A stretch of DNA of 64,000 nt from Saturnia japonica (Eukaryota > Arthropoda > Insecta > Lepidoptera > Saturniidae). Made by a program: the position numbers and the translations under genes. The stretch is from positions 9,238,001-9,302,000 of the forward strand of contig CM065320.1 in NCBI GenBank assembly GCA_033032175.1. Reading direction: 5' to 3'. The notes below the pieces were generated by a model. It worked only from the letters and a program-made list of their open reading frames with translations. It was not told the DNA's origin and ran no database searches. This document shows positions 33,476 through 46,900 of the stretch, piece by piece (the stretch's first letter is position 1; each line of letters opens with the position of its first letter).

Positions 33476-33899
33476 CAAATTTTATTTTTCAGAAATTTTA
33501 CGTATAAATAAGGATATAATTGCGGTTTTTCGACAATTAAGAGAATACGACACTTTTGTGATCTAAATGTTACTTTTTGAGCAGTTCTTGGTAACTTTCA
33601 CTATCGGCTACTGGCAGCACTGGACATATGTCATATTCACATATTCACTACTAGAGGTGTTTTATTAGGCTCATATTTTGATATTCCTATTTAAGAATAT
33701 ATTATGCAGCTCATATTGGATTACCGTACAGTCCCAGTCAGCGGATCAAGCTCAAGGTCACCGCCCGCTCTCGACGAGGTGAGTCTCATTTTTGTTATTA
33801 CAATAATTACTGTGTGTGGCAGCAATAGCTTCGAGAGCGATTGATTCGCGATTGACTTAATTAAGGGCCCAGTACATATTACGAGAACCTTCTCGATCA

Positions 33900-34399
33900 C
33901 CGCGGCTTCGCTCACGTGGACTACAGAATGCCTGCGCGAATCTTGCTCCTCCGCTCCCTGCTATTTTACAAACAAAAATGCTAATTGCGGGTGTTCCTTA
34001 GAAGATAAACTTATACTCTCCCGGATTTTTTCGTAGGTCTTTTTAATGCCTATAATTATTATTTATATTAATTTGCTATATCTCTTATAGTTTACTCAGC
34101 GTAAGCCATTAAAGCGCCCGAATTGATTCACTATGAAAATTTGTTTTTATTTATGCGGAACTCAAATTCTTTTTCTAAAATAAAAGTAACGGAAGTTATA
34201 TCCTATATCATCAGCTATCTATCAGTGAAAGTTCCATCAAAATAGGTCTAACCGTTTCGGAGATTACCCGGAACAAACAGTCAAAAATAAAAAAAAAAAA
34301 ATTTTTGTTATAGGTATCGTATATACTTTCATATGCATTTAGTAAAAAACTATTATTTTGACATTATAAACAGATACTTAAATTTTATTAATTGTATAG
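33900..34399 (+). mobile_element. Helitron-like copy, family A
   Basis: From CGCGGCTTCGCTCACGTGGA through GAATGCCTGCGCGAA, GGGTGTTCCTTAGAAGATAA, GATTACCCGGAACAAACAG to TTTATTAATTGTATAG. Close to the 40371 copy over its length. Confidence 0.7.
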
Positions 34400-34444
34400 A
34401 TTATGGACTGTCGTTAACGTTGAAACCTTTGGTACATAAAAATA

Positions 34445-35700
34445 TACAGAGTGGGCCAGTAAGGCGTACGATTTTAAAAACACTCTTGCGTTTGAACCTT
34501 ATGAGCGGGGGCTGCGCGGGTGGTGGGTGAGAAGCTCGGTTCTCGGAAATTTAGTTGCGATGGATAGCTTCACTGGAGCGCAGAGTGCATTCTGCGTTAA
34601 ACATTATTATCAAAATGGCGATTCGTGCGCTATTGTTCGACGTTTATTTCGGCGTGAGTTTGGATTACATGACGTAAATCAGTGTCCGAAGGAAAGTGTG
34701 ATTTAATCGTGGGTCAGAAAGTTCGAAGCTACTGGTTCGACTCTCAAATAGAAGCTTGCGGGACGCCCAAGGTCAACAAGAACGGAAGACACAATTGAAC
34801 AAGTTAGAGCTTCAGTTCAACGTACTCCTGATCTATCAACTCGCAAGCAATCAGCTGAACTAGTGGTGTCCAGAACATCTTTGCGTCGCATTTTGTTGTA
34901 AGATTTGAATTTGCACCCGTATAAAATTCAACTTGTGCAGGAATTACTGCCAAATGACCTAATTTTACGACGAGCTTTTGTTGAAACAATTTTGGAACGC
35001 TTTCAGAGTTTTAACAATATTCTGTTCTTTGACGAAGCCCATTTTCAGTTAAATGGGCATGACAGTAAACAGAATTGCTGTTACTGGGCTGCAGAGAATC
35101 CATGTGCTAAATATCAAAAGCCTCTGCATTCGCGGAAAGTAAACGTTTGGGCGGCCATATCAGCACACGGAATTATCGGACCCAATTTCTTTGAAAATCA
35201 ACAAAGGCAATCTGTCACTAAATTCTGACCGATACATAGCCATGTTAAGGATTTTTTCTTTCCGCAACTGCAACAATTTCAAGTCTATAATCGTGCGACG
35301 TGGTTTCAATAAGATGGTGTGACATGCCATACATCTAATGCTTCGTTGGCGACCGTAAACGAGATGTTTGCTGGGAAACTGATATCGCGCCGAGGTGACA
35401 TTGCATGCCCGCCTAGAAGTCCGGATCAAAAGCCACCGGACTATTTCATGTGGGGATACCTGAAAAGCAGAGTCTACTCCAATAACCCAGCCACGATTAA
35501 CCTGTTGAAGATAAATATCCGAGAAGAAATGGCAGCTATTACTCGAGCCATGTGTCAGCGAATTTTTACCAATTTGAGGTTAGATTCGAGGAATGTTTGT
35601 AGCGGTATGGTGCACACCTGAATGATGTAATTTTTAAGAAATACATTTCCCAGATGTCTATTTTAATTGAAATAAAGGTGTTTATGTGTATTGTATTGAG
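34445..35700 (+). pseudogene. DDE transposase pseudogene D, plus strand
   Basis: Starts MDSFTGAQSAFCVKHYYQNG near 34560, with HTH blocks SWVRKFEATGSTLK and GRPRSTRTEDTIEQVRAS, then LHPYKIQLVQELLPND, NNILFFDEAHFQLNG (first Asp), VNVWAAISAHGIIGPNFF, TWFQQDGVTCHTSN (second Asp) and CPPRSPDQKPPDYFMWGYL (third). Broken by at least three stops or frameshifts. Ends GAGTGGGCCAGTAAGGCG on the left and TCTGGTCCTCCCG on the right may be decayed inverted repeats. Same family as the copy at 51960-52745. Confidence 0.7.
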
Positions 35701-36599
35701 TTTTTTTTATTATTTTATAAAATTCGAAAATCTTTCTGGTCCTCCCGTTATTATGTTAAAAATGTCACTATGTCATATACTACAATTATAGATTTTTCTG
35801 TATTTTTTTAAATATATTTCCATTAAAAACATCCCTCGATTGACTTTTTAATTGATTCTAAACATAAAATAATAAATATTAATTTTTTTAATTCTCAAAA
35901 TAATATAGATACGATCACATGCATGTAATCGCAACTAGTTTCGAGGAACTAAAGGAACTGCTAATAATACGAAATACCAATAGATACCTAATACAAAAAT
36001 GACAAACTAATCTTTGAATATAACTAATCTCCATATTATATATCCACTAATATTTGAAAACCGGTGCCTAATATACCTAGTAATTCTGTTCTCATTGCTT
36101 CCATACTATGTTACCAATTCATGCAGTTTTAAGACGAAGTTCGATGTGTTTAACTATCTCTTTACTATACATGCCTAGCTGCGAATACGATAAGCCAGCA
36201 GCCAGCGCTCGTTTCTATACGAAGTTTCAAATCATTTAGTCATCACGCTTACTCACAAAACACGCGCCCCTATAACGGATAAAGAGAGGGAGACTTTAAG
36301 CTGATTCGCCGCGCGCATCGTGAATCGCGTGCCTATTATTTGACTAATATTTGGTAGTCTATTATTCATTATTCAGTATTCGTGTATCATAATATTATAA
36401 CAGTTCGTGCCGCGTATTAAAAATACCTGTTCCTTTTACGAATATATTCGTTACAACTCTATTCGCTACATAAGGCCTGCATACAGTGCATACAATTTGG
36501 TTATTTATCTCTGGTGCATACCCTCTGGTTATTGGTCTATGATAGAGCCTATAAATATCATACTATATTGAAAATATGTTTTGTTTACAGAATTTTACA
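35701..36599. other. SDHAF2 upstream region
   Basis: AT-rich, with a GC-richer patch at 36290-36330 that may belong to the promoter. No TATA box or other core element stands out. An acceptor-like TTTGTTTACAG at 36580-36590 is noted under SDHAF2 exon 1. Confidence 0.4.
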
Positions 36600-36641
36600 A
36601 TGAATCTGAATAAAATAATATCTCTAACATCTGTAAATACT
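36600..36641 (+). CDS. SDHAF2: SDHAF2 exon 1
   Basis: Fourteen codons, [14 protein letters not shown], ending before GTAAGT. A good acceptor-like site TTTGTTTACAG ends at 36590, nine bases before the ATG, so an intron in the 5' leader is possible. Confidence 0.8.
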
Positions 36642-39600
36642 GTAAGTTTACATTACTATTTTTACTACTATTCAAAGTAATTAAAAACCTAAAATTTTAT
36701 TCATTAGGTCCTAAAATCTTTTCTGTTGTACAACAGCCCAGAGTTTTTAAAAGACAATTCTTTATCTTGACTAATCCGGTTCAGACACTTCAAATATACC
36801 TATCTATTTTTGAATCATACACAATTTTATATTAGTATTATAGTACTAAATTTAGGATTCAATTTAATCTGAAATGTAGTAGGAAATAATACACTTAGAA
36901 ATTTATGAAACAAAATAAAGGGTATTTTTTTAGAACTGACATTTAGTATTTTTTTCATGCTTAGCGGCAGGATAAGGTACAGCGAGGGTAGAGGAAGCAA
37001 TTCCCTATCTTCTGATACCATTTCCATGGAAAAGTAATGGCCCTAGCAAAAGTTGTAGGGTGTCAAAGTTAAAAAGTCAAAATTGAAATTTTTGAACTTG
37101 ATCTTAGAATAACAATGATAAATGATAAAACTTGGAATTGGCTGCTGCCGTAGATTGCTCTCTTCGCTTTTTCCTCATCATGAGAAACCCCAAATTTTTA
37201 CTAAATTAACTGTAATGTTGTAAATGTAACGATTGTGATCTTTGAATATAATGGTACCACTCTCAGTGCAAGGTAAGTAATTTGTTGTTGTGGAGAAAAT
37301 TAATAAAAATAATTCTAACCTCAAAACCTAAACAATGTTAGTTACAAATACAAAAACTGACATAAAAAGCGAAATTACTGTTCAGTATTGTTATTCTGTC
37401 ATCCTACTAATATTTGACAAAAACACAAACACCTACATAGACTGAACTGTGTTTGTAAAGTATCTCAGTGGAGCTTAACAAAATAGTAAATACAGTAAAA
37501 GCTCCTTATTCTCGTTTTCACTATTCGCAGATTTAAAATATGCGACCCAATTTCTATATTTGTCGCTAAATATTCCTTTATTTCCAGATCTAAGAGGTAC
37601 ATCGGTACATACTCATTTATAAAAAGGATTTCAATATGTAGGTATCCAACTGAATATCCTTTCTAAAGGCGCAGTCAAATGGAATAATAAAAAATTAAAA
37701 TAGACTTTATTACAACTATGCCTAAAGTATGTTGTTAAATAATATCGCCCCTGTATTAGTTCCACCTTTGACCCAAGCCGCCTTCGCCGTGGTTGGCGTT
37801 TTGAGAATATAAGCTAATAGAATGAAATCAACCTTATTACTCAAGCCACAAAGTCTTATTTAAAAGAGGAAAAATGCTAATGCCACTTCTGAATATCAGT
37901 CTGAATTGAAAGGAGCTTTTAAAAACGGCCAAGCAAAAAAAAATTACAAAATTCTTTAAACCATTGCCTAAGCCCGATTATAATAATTAATCAATATGGT
38001 GAAAAATTTCAATTAAATCCATTTTTTTATATGTTTGTTTTTTATTTTGTCACCTAGGAAGGTATCCCCTATAATCCCATATAAATTACCATTCCATATT
38101 TCGGTTTCTGTATTCATTGCAAATTTACGGAACATATATCCAAGGAATAAAGAGCTTTTCTTGTTTTGGCTAGGGCATTACTTCTAGAAGATAATGAATT
38201 GCTTCCTGCACCTGCCCTGTACCATCTCCCGCCGCTCAACATGCATATGCAATACTAAATGTTGAAATTTCGAATTTGACCTTGAAACTTTAACTACTAA
38301 TAGCTCAGCCAGGTTAATTACCTTGTAAAGGGAGTAGTGTCAGTAGTGTCCGTGTTCGGAGTAGCACTATGCCCCTCCCCGACCCGCCCATTCCCCCTGA
38401 ATGTCAAATTATGTTTAATTTATTTAAAAAAAGGTATTATGTTTATTGTGTATGTTTAAGTATATTGTATATATTTAGGTATGTTTTTATAGTTTGTTGT
38501 GACTGAAAATAATACCCAAGAATTACATGGCTAGTATTGTTTAACAAATGATTAAGATATGTATTTATAATATTTACAGACTTTTAATGTAATGAAGAAA
38601 TTACAAAATTACAGTGATTCTTCAAAACATATGGATATGACCTATAAGGAGATACCTTTGTATGATGTAGAGAAACCGCAACCACTTGAGAAACGCAAAG
38701 CAAGGTGAGAATGTAGACATAGTATATAAAAGAAAGTCGCAATCCTTGTCTGTCTGTTTCCTCTTACTTATTTTAAACCACCACACATTGAATTTTGATA
38801 TGGCTTTCACTGTCATTTACAGAGTTTTTTTTACAAAGGTTTATTTAAACAATCCATTGTAATTATAAAATTATGTGTAGTAAAGAAATTTCTATGTTTT
38901 GTAATTAATTTATTTAAAAAAATTCGGGTACTACATTGTTTACCCTGGCTAATCCTTATGAGATACATCAAAATAATGTACTAAAGAACTTTAGTTCTTC
39001 AAAAAGCCTAGAGAAAAATCCCCCATGGCATATGTATATCTCCTCAGGTTGACTGACAGTAATCATTTTCATTTTTAATATATTGCTTAAAATTAATTAG
39101 GTTACTAGTTGTTACCCGCGACATCGTCTGCGTATTATTGGATATACACAGACTGATTTCGAATCATGACAAACCAAAAAAATCATAGATGTGTTTATTA
39201 TTATGTGTATGGTGGTCGTGATCCCTACCACCCCGCTATATTACTGTATATACACCAACTGCTCTCGGTACACGATAAACTAAAATAAAATCTTAAATGG
39301 GTTTATCTTTTTGTGTATGGTATTGTAATCCAACACATTAACCGTCCCAATAAAATTTAAAAAATAATTAAAATCACCCTTTGGTACCAGCTTGCGAGAA
39401 GGTTTTTTTGAAAAACGTGGAACCCCTTTTATTTCTTACCAAAAGCATAAATATGAATTTTTACCTCCTTAATTTGAGACAATATGGGTTCTTCATAAAA
39501 ACTTTCATCCACTATTTCACTCCTTCAAGTTTACATAAGGTAGCCTATGTCCTTTATGTATCTACATTCATTACAATTGGTTTGAAGTTTGGCAAAAAGC

Positions 39601-42600
39601 CAGAAGGATGCGTGTTCATATCAAGTCGGGGTCACCACACGTGGGATAACAGAATGAAAGAATTCACTCGTGGCAAAACTGTGTAATCCAGATAATTTAC
39701 ATTAGGTATATAAACATCAATAAATCAACAAACCAGTTGGCGTGCCGTATATAGGTTTAGGTTTGCGTTTAGGTATGAGTTTAAGTTTGGGTTTAAGTTT
39801 AATTTTGATTTTGGGTTTAGGTTTGTGATTGTTATTGCGATTAGGCTTAGGCTTAAGTTTAGTTGACGTAAACAATACAATAATTGTTCAAAAACTAAAA
39901 GAGATTGGGCTTTTGATAATATTCTGCTGAATTTGATGATGTGAAAGCATGGGCGAGGGTGAGTGGTAATATCCACGTGAAGGAAAAAGTGCGGACATAA
40001 ATAGTTTAAAAAAAAATCAATTTTGTTTTTTTTTGTCTGTGCAAGTGTTGTATATTAATTTTCAACGAGTAATTATTAGTTTCTAGCATTCGACGGCTGC
40101 TGCCACAGTCCGCTTGCTTCGTTTTCTCGGCTCATGCCTAATGATCACAATTCAAACATAATCTAACCAATTTTACCACAACGCAATAATTTTAGGCTTA
40201 GGCTTAGATATGAATTGGTTACAGTGGTTATAAGCTATAACATTAACCAGAGCAAAATGTATTCTACATGTTAATCTAGGTTGTGCCAAATTTTATCCAA
40301 ATCCATTCAGCCGGTTTTGTGTGATTGTGTAACAAAAATGAAAATGTTCACATTTATTATATTTATAGGACTAGCTGTGCCCGTGGCTTTGCTCACGTGG
40401 ACTACAGAATGCCCGCGCGAAGCTTGCTCCCCCGCACCCGGCGATTTTAAAGACAAAAATGCTTATTGTGGGTGTTCCTTAGAAGATAGATAAATACTTT
40501 CCCGGACTTTTTGTAGGTATTTTTAATGCCTACAATTATGTAGTACATTAATTTGCTATATCTCTTATGGTTTACTCAGCATAAGCCATTTAAGCGCCCG
40601 AATTGATTCACCATGCACAGTGCGGAACTCTAATTCTTTTTCTAAGATAAAAGTAGCCTAAGTTACTCCTTATATCATCAGTTATCTATCAGTGAAAGTC
40701 CCATCAAAAGCGGTTTAACCGTTTCGGAGATTACCCGGAACAAACAGACAGACATACAGATGGAAAGACAGACAGACAGACTAAATTTTTTAAATGTGCT
40801 ATTTGTTATATGTATCGTATAAACTTTCATATGTATTTAGTAAAAAAAAACTTATTTTGACATTACAAACAGACACTTCAATTTTATTAATTGTACTAGT
40901 TGTGCTTCGCTCTGTTCAGTAAACCGAGCTTTTTGGATGCCAGCTTGACCTTGTCTTCCAAATGGCTACGGAACTGGACGTCGCGTCGCTGGAGATATCG
41001 ACTGACATGGTGAGGGACGTGTCTTGGAATTGTGGGACCACAGTAAATGAGGTTTTTAGCGGTGAATGGGCAAATTTGTGTCTTGATGGGCTTTTGTATC
41101 CTCGATTTCAGACACAAATTGTTTGCGATTTTTTTCCACAACGAATCGAGGGATGTTTGCACGGCCCGTGTAAAGTGCGTCTTCAGTACTGTCGTCCGCT
41201 TAGGAATGAATGCCGTCAATGGATAGCATATTATTTCTCCCTATAATAAGTAATATTAGTGGCATTTTTCGTGATTTTATCGAGATGATTCATAGCAATG
41301 TGAATGTGCGTTAGGTGACGCTTTAATCGTTATTAATAAATTTTATATTTATGGACGAAAATGATTTATATTTCACAATTATATGTTGGTTTAGTGCGAT
41401 TAAAAGAAAATCATAAAATATGAATCCGATAGTTAATGCTATGGTTGATCCCAACGCCAGCCATTATTAACCGAAAAGAACAGAAGAATGTCTGCCGGCC
41501 GAGTTAGTTAATTATATTGCGAGAATCCAAAATATGTTATAAATCCATCTAACAAATAAATACCTACCTCTTAATACCTTTACCATAGTAACCTTGTAAT
41601 AAAGTAAATGAGTAATAAGTGAATAATTGATATCTACGTATAATATGAAAATGTTAATAATAATATTGAAATAATATTATCTGTTGTTTGTATGATGTTA
41701 TTACAAGATAAACTTGAGTTATATATCGCTAACATGTTAGTTGTTTTCAAGTGAAATACGGCTTTTCCCGGGCAATAATAAATTAATATGTGTACATTAG
41801 TTCTACATTGGTATTCCAATTGGACAAGAATTTTATTTTACGAAACATAAACCGACTCCAAAATACTCTGAAAAAATGTAGTAAAAATAATAATAATTAC
41901 GTTATTAATTTATTTCAAAATATCCTTTTTTTATTTGATATTCCTACGAACTATTCGTCTGCCACATTTTTTATTAGGACAATAATATACAATTATTCTT
42001 ATTTTTGGAGTCGGTGCCGACCAAGTTTTTAAGGAATTTTAGGAAACTTAATTCGAGAATGTAGCAATATCCAATGAATGCAATTAGCAAATAAACACAA
42101 CTGCCTAAAGCGACACCTTAATTACCAAAATTTGTCAAAATTGGTTCAGCGGTTTAGGCGTGAAAACGTAACAGACAGACTGTTAATTTCGTATTTACAT
42201 AGTTTCACCCATGTTGAAAGCATATTTTTAGGCAATTTTTTATACTCTGTATAAAACTATCGACATTTATAAGAGGAATAAATTAATTTATCAAATTATC
42301 ATATAGCCTGTGTTACTCGCTGATACAGAAGCTTTATATTGGTAAAAGAATTTTTAAAATCGGTCCAGTAGTTTTTGAGTATATCCATTACAAACAAAAC
42401 ATCAAATCTTTCCTTTTTATAATATTGGTATAGATGGATATTTATGTTAATATTAAACATATTTCAAAATAATTTTATTTTAACTTTTCAGGCTTCAATA
42501 CCAATCACGCAAACGGGGCATGCTCGAAAATGACCTTCTTCTTAGTACTTTTGCAAAAAAATACTTAGAAAGTTTCTCAGAGGAGCAAACTATGATGTAC

Positions 42601-42762
42601 GATAGACTTATTAATTCTCCGAGTAACGACTGGGACATTTTCCATTGGATCGTTGGGAAGAAGCAAACACCTAAGGAGTTTGATAATGAAGTTATGGATC
42701 TTCTGAAGAAACATGCTAGGAATGAAGAGAGAAATGCTTTGCGTCAACCTGATCTACATTAA
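36600..42762 (+). CDS. SDHAF2: Succinate dehydrogenase assembly factor 2, complete three-exon gene
   Basis: Mitochondrial matrix factor (yeast Sdh5) needed for covalent FAD attachment to the SDHA flavoprotein of complex II. Exons 36600-36641, 38580-38704 and 42492-42762 join in phase (0, then 2) to give 145 residues; the human protein is about 166. The N-terminus [11 protein letters not shown] is basic and hydroxylated like a mitochondrial targeting peptide. The family core is clear: [19 protein letters not shown], then [17 protein letters not shown], then [13 protein letters not shown]. Splice sites are GTAAGT / TATTTACAG and GTGAGA / ACTTTTCAG. A polyadenylation signal AATAAA follows 12 bases after the stop. 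Intron 2 (3.8 kb) carries Helitron-like and LINE remnants. Confidence 0.95.
36642..38579. other. SDHAF2 intron 1, nothing recognised
   Basis: AT-rich intron of 1.9 kb. I see no repeat family, RNA gene or exon in it. Confidence 0.55.
38580..38704 (+). CDS. SDHAF2: SDHAF2 exon 2
   Basis: Acceptor TATTTACAG, donor GTGAGA. Reads [16 protein letters not shown] and ends [11 protein letters not shown] plus the split Arg codon AG|G shared with exon 3. Confidence 0.9.
39105..39700 (+). mobile_element. Helitron-like copy, family B
   Basis: Begins CTAGTTGTTACCCGCGACAT and contains GGTGGTCGTGATCCCTACCA, CACATTAACCGTCCCAATAA and CCTTAATTTGAGACAATATG. A second copy in the same orientation is at 59912-60455. 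The 101-codon open frame at 39381 lies inside this repeat, and the matching frame in the other copy diverges, so I do not call it a gene. SDHAF2 intron 2. Confidence 0.6.
39756..39860. repeat. Degenerate T/G-rich hexamer array
   Basis: About 100 bases of imperfect TTTAGG, TTTGGG and TTAAGT units, with GTTTAGGTTTGCGTTTAGGT at its start. A short related run TTAGGCTTAGGCTTAG is at 40194. It resembles but is not the insect telomere repeat TTAGG. SDHAF2 intron 2. Confidence 0.7.
40371..40895 (+). mobile_element. Helitron-like copy, family A, best preserved
   Basis: Runs from CTAGCTGTGCCCGTGGCTTT to TTTTATTAATTGTACTAG. It carries all family landmarks, including CCCCGCACCCGGCGATTTTA, GATTACCCGGAACAAACAGA and a GACAGACAGA stretch. 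SDHAF2 intron 2. Confidence 0.7.
40905..41225 (-). pseudogene. LINE reverse-transcriptase fragment, minus strand
   Basis: Minus frame ends [20 protein letters not shown] then LNRAKH. This matches the conserved 'LTF..H...K...A...LG.L.R' block after the polymerase palm of jockey/CR1-like elements. The upstream half of the frame ([13 protein letters not shown]) is not clearly RT. SDHAF2 intron 2. Confidence 0.55.
42492..42762 (+). CDS. SDHAF2: SDHAF2 exon 3 and stop
   Basis: Starts after ACTTTTCAG and reads [14 protein letters not shown], the Sdh5 signature, through to the stop TAA at 42760-42762. This exon holds nearly all of the conserved helical-bundle domain. Confidence 0.96.
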
Positions 42763-42774
42763 ATTTGTACTTTC

Positions 42775-42780
42775 AATAAA
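42775..42780 (+). terminator. SDHAF2 polyadenylation signal
   Basis: Canonical AATAAA 12 bases after the SDHAF2 stop codon. Confidence 0.75.
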
Positions 42781-43086
42781 GCAGTGTTTAAAATGAATTT
42801 TAAATATGGTTTTGATCTCTAGTTTGGACAGACACGTTTGTAATGTACCTAATAGTATTAAAGTAATGTTTAATTTATTTTATTAAAACTATTATGTTAA
42901 AATGGTTGAAGTTGTTTTAAATTACGCCCAAAATTGTATAATGGCTACTTTATGAAATTATTATGGTATGTACCTACTATTTCAAGCCAGGTTCCACGTC
43001 ACGTACCTAATTGCGTTTTTTTTTTGTACACTTAGTTGTACACATGCTGTTATATAGAATAAAATGAATATAATATATTTTGAAGT

Positions 43087-43280
43087 AATGATGGCTAAGT
43101 GGTAGCGTGTACGGACACCCGCGTAGTTTCACTTGTGTTCGAAACCCTGCAATGAGCCCGAGCTTCCTGGTTAGCCTAAACTCTCAAGTTTAAAATCTAT
43201 CACCAAGCACCTATAAGTGTGCCATCATCTTGGATCACATCGTCATTTAACATCGGATGAGACTGGGCATAGAGCTAAAC
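43087..43280 (+). mobile_element. tRNA-headed SINE, plus strand
   Basis: Head TGGCTAAGTGGTAGCGTG (A box) and GTGTTCGAAACCCTGC (B box), then GAGCCCGAGCTTCCTGG and an ATAATAATAA tail. Same family as the minus copy at 11530. It sits between SDHAF2 and BCAT. Confidence 0.55.
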
Positions 43281-43936
43281 CTATAAATGATAATAATAAT
43301 TTATTTGTTATAAATGCAGGTTACATGTAGGTGTTAGGTATAGAATCCGTATACATTTAGTCACATTGCGACATTCCAAATATTAGATTAAATTAAACTA
43401 AGTAATTATCATAAAAAATACCAATTCTGGATATAATAAGTTAGTGTAGAATAATCAATTTAATTCACGACCAGTATGTACCTATTAGAATATTTATTTA
43501 AATGTGTATGGATGTTCGCTGACCTAATGAGACATTTCACTCGACCTCACCACAGCACGGTAAGGAGCTACGCACTCAAGTTTTATAAATTAGAACGACG
43601 CGCATATCGAACCACCAAAAAATTTTTCGTGCGTAATCTTTTATTTTGATTAAGTTTAACGACGTTATCGAATAATATTTTATAATTTGTGTTGATTATG
43701 AATGAGTACGTCAGAGGTCAGCCCACAATCTTATCTTTGTTCAACTGTTTAAATGTTTGTGCTTTAGATCGAGTGAAGTCAGTTTACTTCAAGCTAGTTA
43801 TCGATATAGTATTATTAACGGCGGCAGAAAATATTAAACGAAATTAAATTAATTAATTTGTAATATATTCTAATAAGTGCATATTGTGTTACAGTTTAGT
43901 GTTTCAAAGTGTTTTATCAACATTTGTGTAATAAAA
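43281..43936. other. BCAT upstream region
   Basis: AT-rich flank and presumed 5' leader, with TTTAGTGTTTCAAAGTG shortly before the start codon. I see no clear TATA box. There is no sign of a shared promoter with SDHAF2, whose polyadenylation signal is at 42775. Confidence 0.4.
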
Positions 43937-43957
43937 ATGGCTATTCGTCGCAATACG
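43937..43957 (+). CDS. BCAT: BCAT exon 1
   Basis: Seven codons, MAIRRNT, followed by donor GTAAGA. The context AAAAATGG is a favourable insect start, and the phase-0 end joins exon 2 ([10 protein letters not shown]). Confidence 0.8.
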
Positions 43958-46900
43958 GTAAGATTATTCATGCTTTTCTAATTGCGACTTTAAACATTCC
44001 AACTTTACATTTTTCAGAACGTGGTATCTGTACCGGCTCTTAAATACTTTTACCCATTATTTTAAATATAATATTTAATATGAAATAAGGGTTAAAAATA
44101 AACGAAAGGTATTGAAATTTTAATTGATTTTATGGATGTACAAAACCATATGTTATAAATTTATGCAACTTATGTGGACTGTTTTTTTTGATTGAATTTT
44201 AATTTAGTAACAGCAAATCTTTGATTATATTAAAAATAGTTTCATTTTGTTCTTCAACGGTTAAATAACCTACGCATTAAGGAATGGTAAATAAAATTAA
44301 AAATGTGATTTTAACAATTTATATTTAAATTATATGAATATTTAAATATTTATGAGAACAAAAATATACGTCACGGTTTAATTCAATTGACTGCTGCTAA
44401 TTATTTTTATATTTTCCTATTTTTAAACGACAAAAACCTATGGTTGTGCTTAGGTAAGTATATACATAATAATATTCAGGTATGTGTGTATCAGTGGCGT
44501 ACTAAAACCGTCGTGGGTAAGAGAGGTAGGGCACAAATAAATTTGTTTCTACTCTGGGCAGCCCGACTGGTAGAATACCTACACCCCAGAAGATCGCAGC
44601 CAAATAACCAGCCTTGTGTTGCTTTCCTGCGGTGAGTAGGGTTTCCAGAGTTTCTTGGGGTAGGGAGATTCAAGGTTGATAAAGCGCTAGTGGTATCTAT
44701 GGTATTACAAGCGTCCTTAGGCTACTGATGCCACTTACCATCAGTTGGTCGTATGCTTGTTTGCCGTCTTAGTTGTATAAAAAAGGCCCTAAACTAAATA
44801 AACCCCCGGAGTTCTTGCTCGCTTCCACCTGCACTTAAAAAAATCAATATAAAGTAAAATATATATGAAGCAACCAGGCGAGGGATTTTTTTATTAAGTA
44901 AATGTTGTGTTTTTGTGAGATTCAACAAAAATGGCCTGGATTTGCAGAGGTCTCCAAATGTCGAAAAACTGCTAGAAATTTGGAGGTCCTCCAGCAACAA
45001 AGACTCGAGGCGACTGTCGCCACCGTTCACTTAATCCGCCACTAGTGTGTACGAACCGCAACTTCATTTCAGGGTTTACTTAAATGGATAATCGAAAACC
45101 AGCACAAGTTGCAAATGGTGCGATGGTGCAGCTCGTCTTTGCGTTACAAGGAACTGGAAGAGAACGCGGCGCAGGCTCAACCAGAGCACGTGTTGCCCCC
45201 CACGAGTACACGTGCAGTCAAGCCACGCCTACACATTACGCCGGAAATCTCGTTCAAGGTAAGCAAATTCCTATAATTGTAATAATATCTGGAAAAAAAC
45301 AATACCTACGAAAGACCGCTATCTATGCCTTATCTTTATTACGACGTTATTTAATTGGCAAAGCTATCGCTATTAAAGTAGATTGATCTCCGTGATTTAA
45401 AACTAATCTTGATTTGCAGCAAAACGCGTGCAACGTGCCGATAAGCTTTCTGACAAATATAATAACATGATTTTGTTTTCATACTTATGGTTAATCGTAA
45501 ATGTTTTCTTATTATGAAATAAATCATCCCTAGTTTTCAATTTGTGATAACAAAAAAAAAAACGATTTATGTATTATTAATTTTGTTTTGTATGGGTATT
45601 ATGTATTAATAAAAAGTTTAATTCAGTTCTTATTTAAGCGTATTAAATGAAAACAGTTTATATGTTTTATTATGAATATCTATATTGAAACCTTTATCAT
45701 GTTTACGTCGGAGAACAGATTGATGTCAACTTACTTCTAAACTACTGCTATAATAATAATATTATACGTCACAGGCCAATCGTATTATTTATACTTTGAC
45801 AAATATATCTGTTTACACGTGATTTCCTCTTATTTATTAAAAAGTTTATATCTTAGCTAACAACAACTTTTGCAGTACGACGACCTGCAAGTGAGACTCG
45901 CAGCCCCCTACCAACTACAGCCGAAGCCAGATGCGAAGGACCTCGGCTTTGGAAAATACTTTACGGATCATATGCTTAAGATTTACTTTCATAAAGAACT
46001 TGGTGGCTGGCAAAAGCCAGAAATAATGCCATTCGAAAACTTAAGTATACATCCAGCCGCTAAGGCTCTTCATTATGCTATACAGGTAACAACACATAAT
46101 GCTGATACTGTTTAAAGTCTTTATCCTATAGCTAGATTGCTACCAGATAGACGTCCACCTTTCGGCAGTCAAGAGACATCCTACAACACAGTTACAATAT
46201 TCGGTGGTAAAAGTCCGGGTCCCATTTTATGTTTATGAGGCAAAATGCATTTAAAATAATAAAATATGATTATTATTGTTATTATTTCATCTGATGTTGG
46301 TTCTCGAACCCTATCTATTTATAATCATTTTTAAACAGGACTTGGTTGACATGAGGTAGAACTGTCCGACCCAAGTCATTGATTGGCTGCTCCAATGGAG
46401 GATTAAGCTAAAACGTCTCATGTGGTAGTGTGTTTATACTTCTATGAGTTCTATACTTATCGTATCTATATTTATACTATTACTATTATAAAGAGATAAA
46501 ATTTGTAATGTATGTTTGTAGGAGGTAATCTCTGGAACTACTGAGCCGATTCTAAAATCTATTTACTTTAATAGGGAATTACTTTACAACTGAATGTTGT
46601 TATAGCTATTATTTTATATCGTTATTAAATTTTATATTATAATTAAAACGCGTGATGTCGCTAGCAGTTCCTAGATATTATATTATTGTAAATATGGACA
46701 GTTTGTATGGTTGAACGAGTTAATCTCAGAAATTACCTATCCCTGATTTGAAAAAGTCTTGCTCTAGGCTTATATAACGCTAAGATTAAGGAGCACATTT
46801 AGTCTGTAATATAGAAAATAGAACATGATGTAGAATTTGTTTACAGCTTTTCGAGGGACTCAAAGCCTATAGAGGCGTGGATGACAAGATTCGTTTGTTT

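Noticed and set aside
39381..39686. 101-codon open frame in SDHAF2 intron 2
   Set aside because: Lies inside Helitron family B; the equivalent frame at 60230 breaks and diverges as noncoding repeat would.
45084..45386. 100-codon open frame overlapping BCAT exon 2
   Set aside because: Out of phase with the spliced BCAT frame and runs past the GTAAGC donor into the intron; a shadow.
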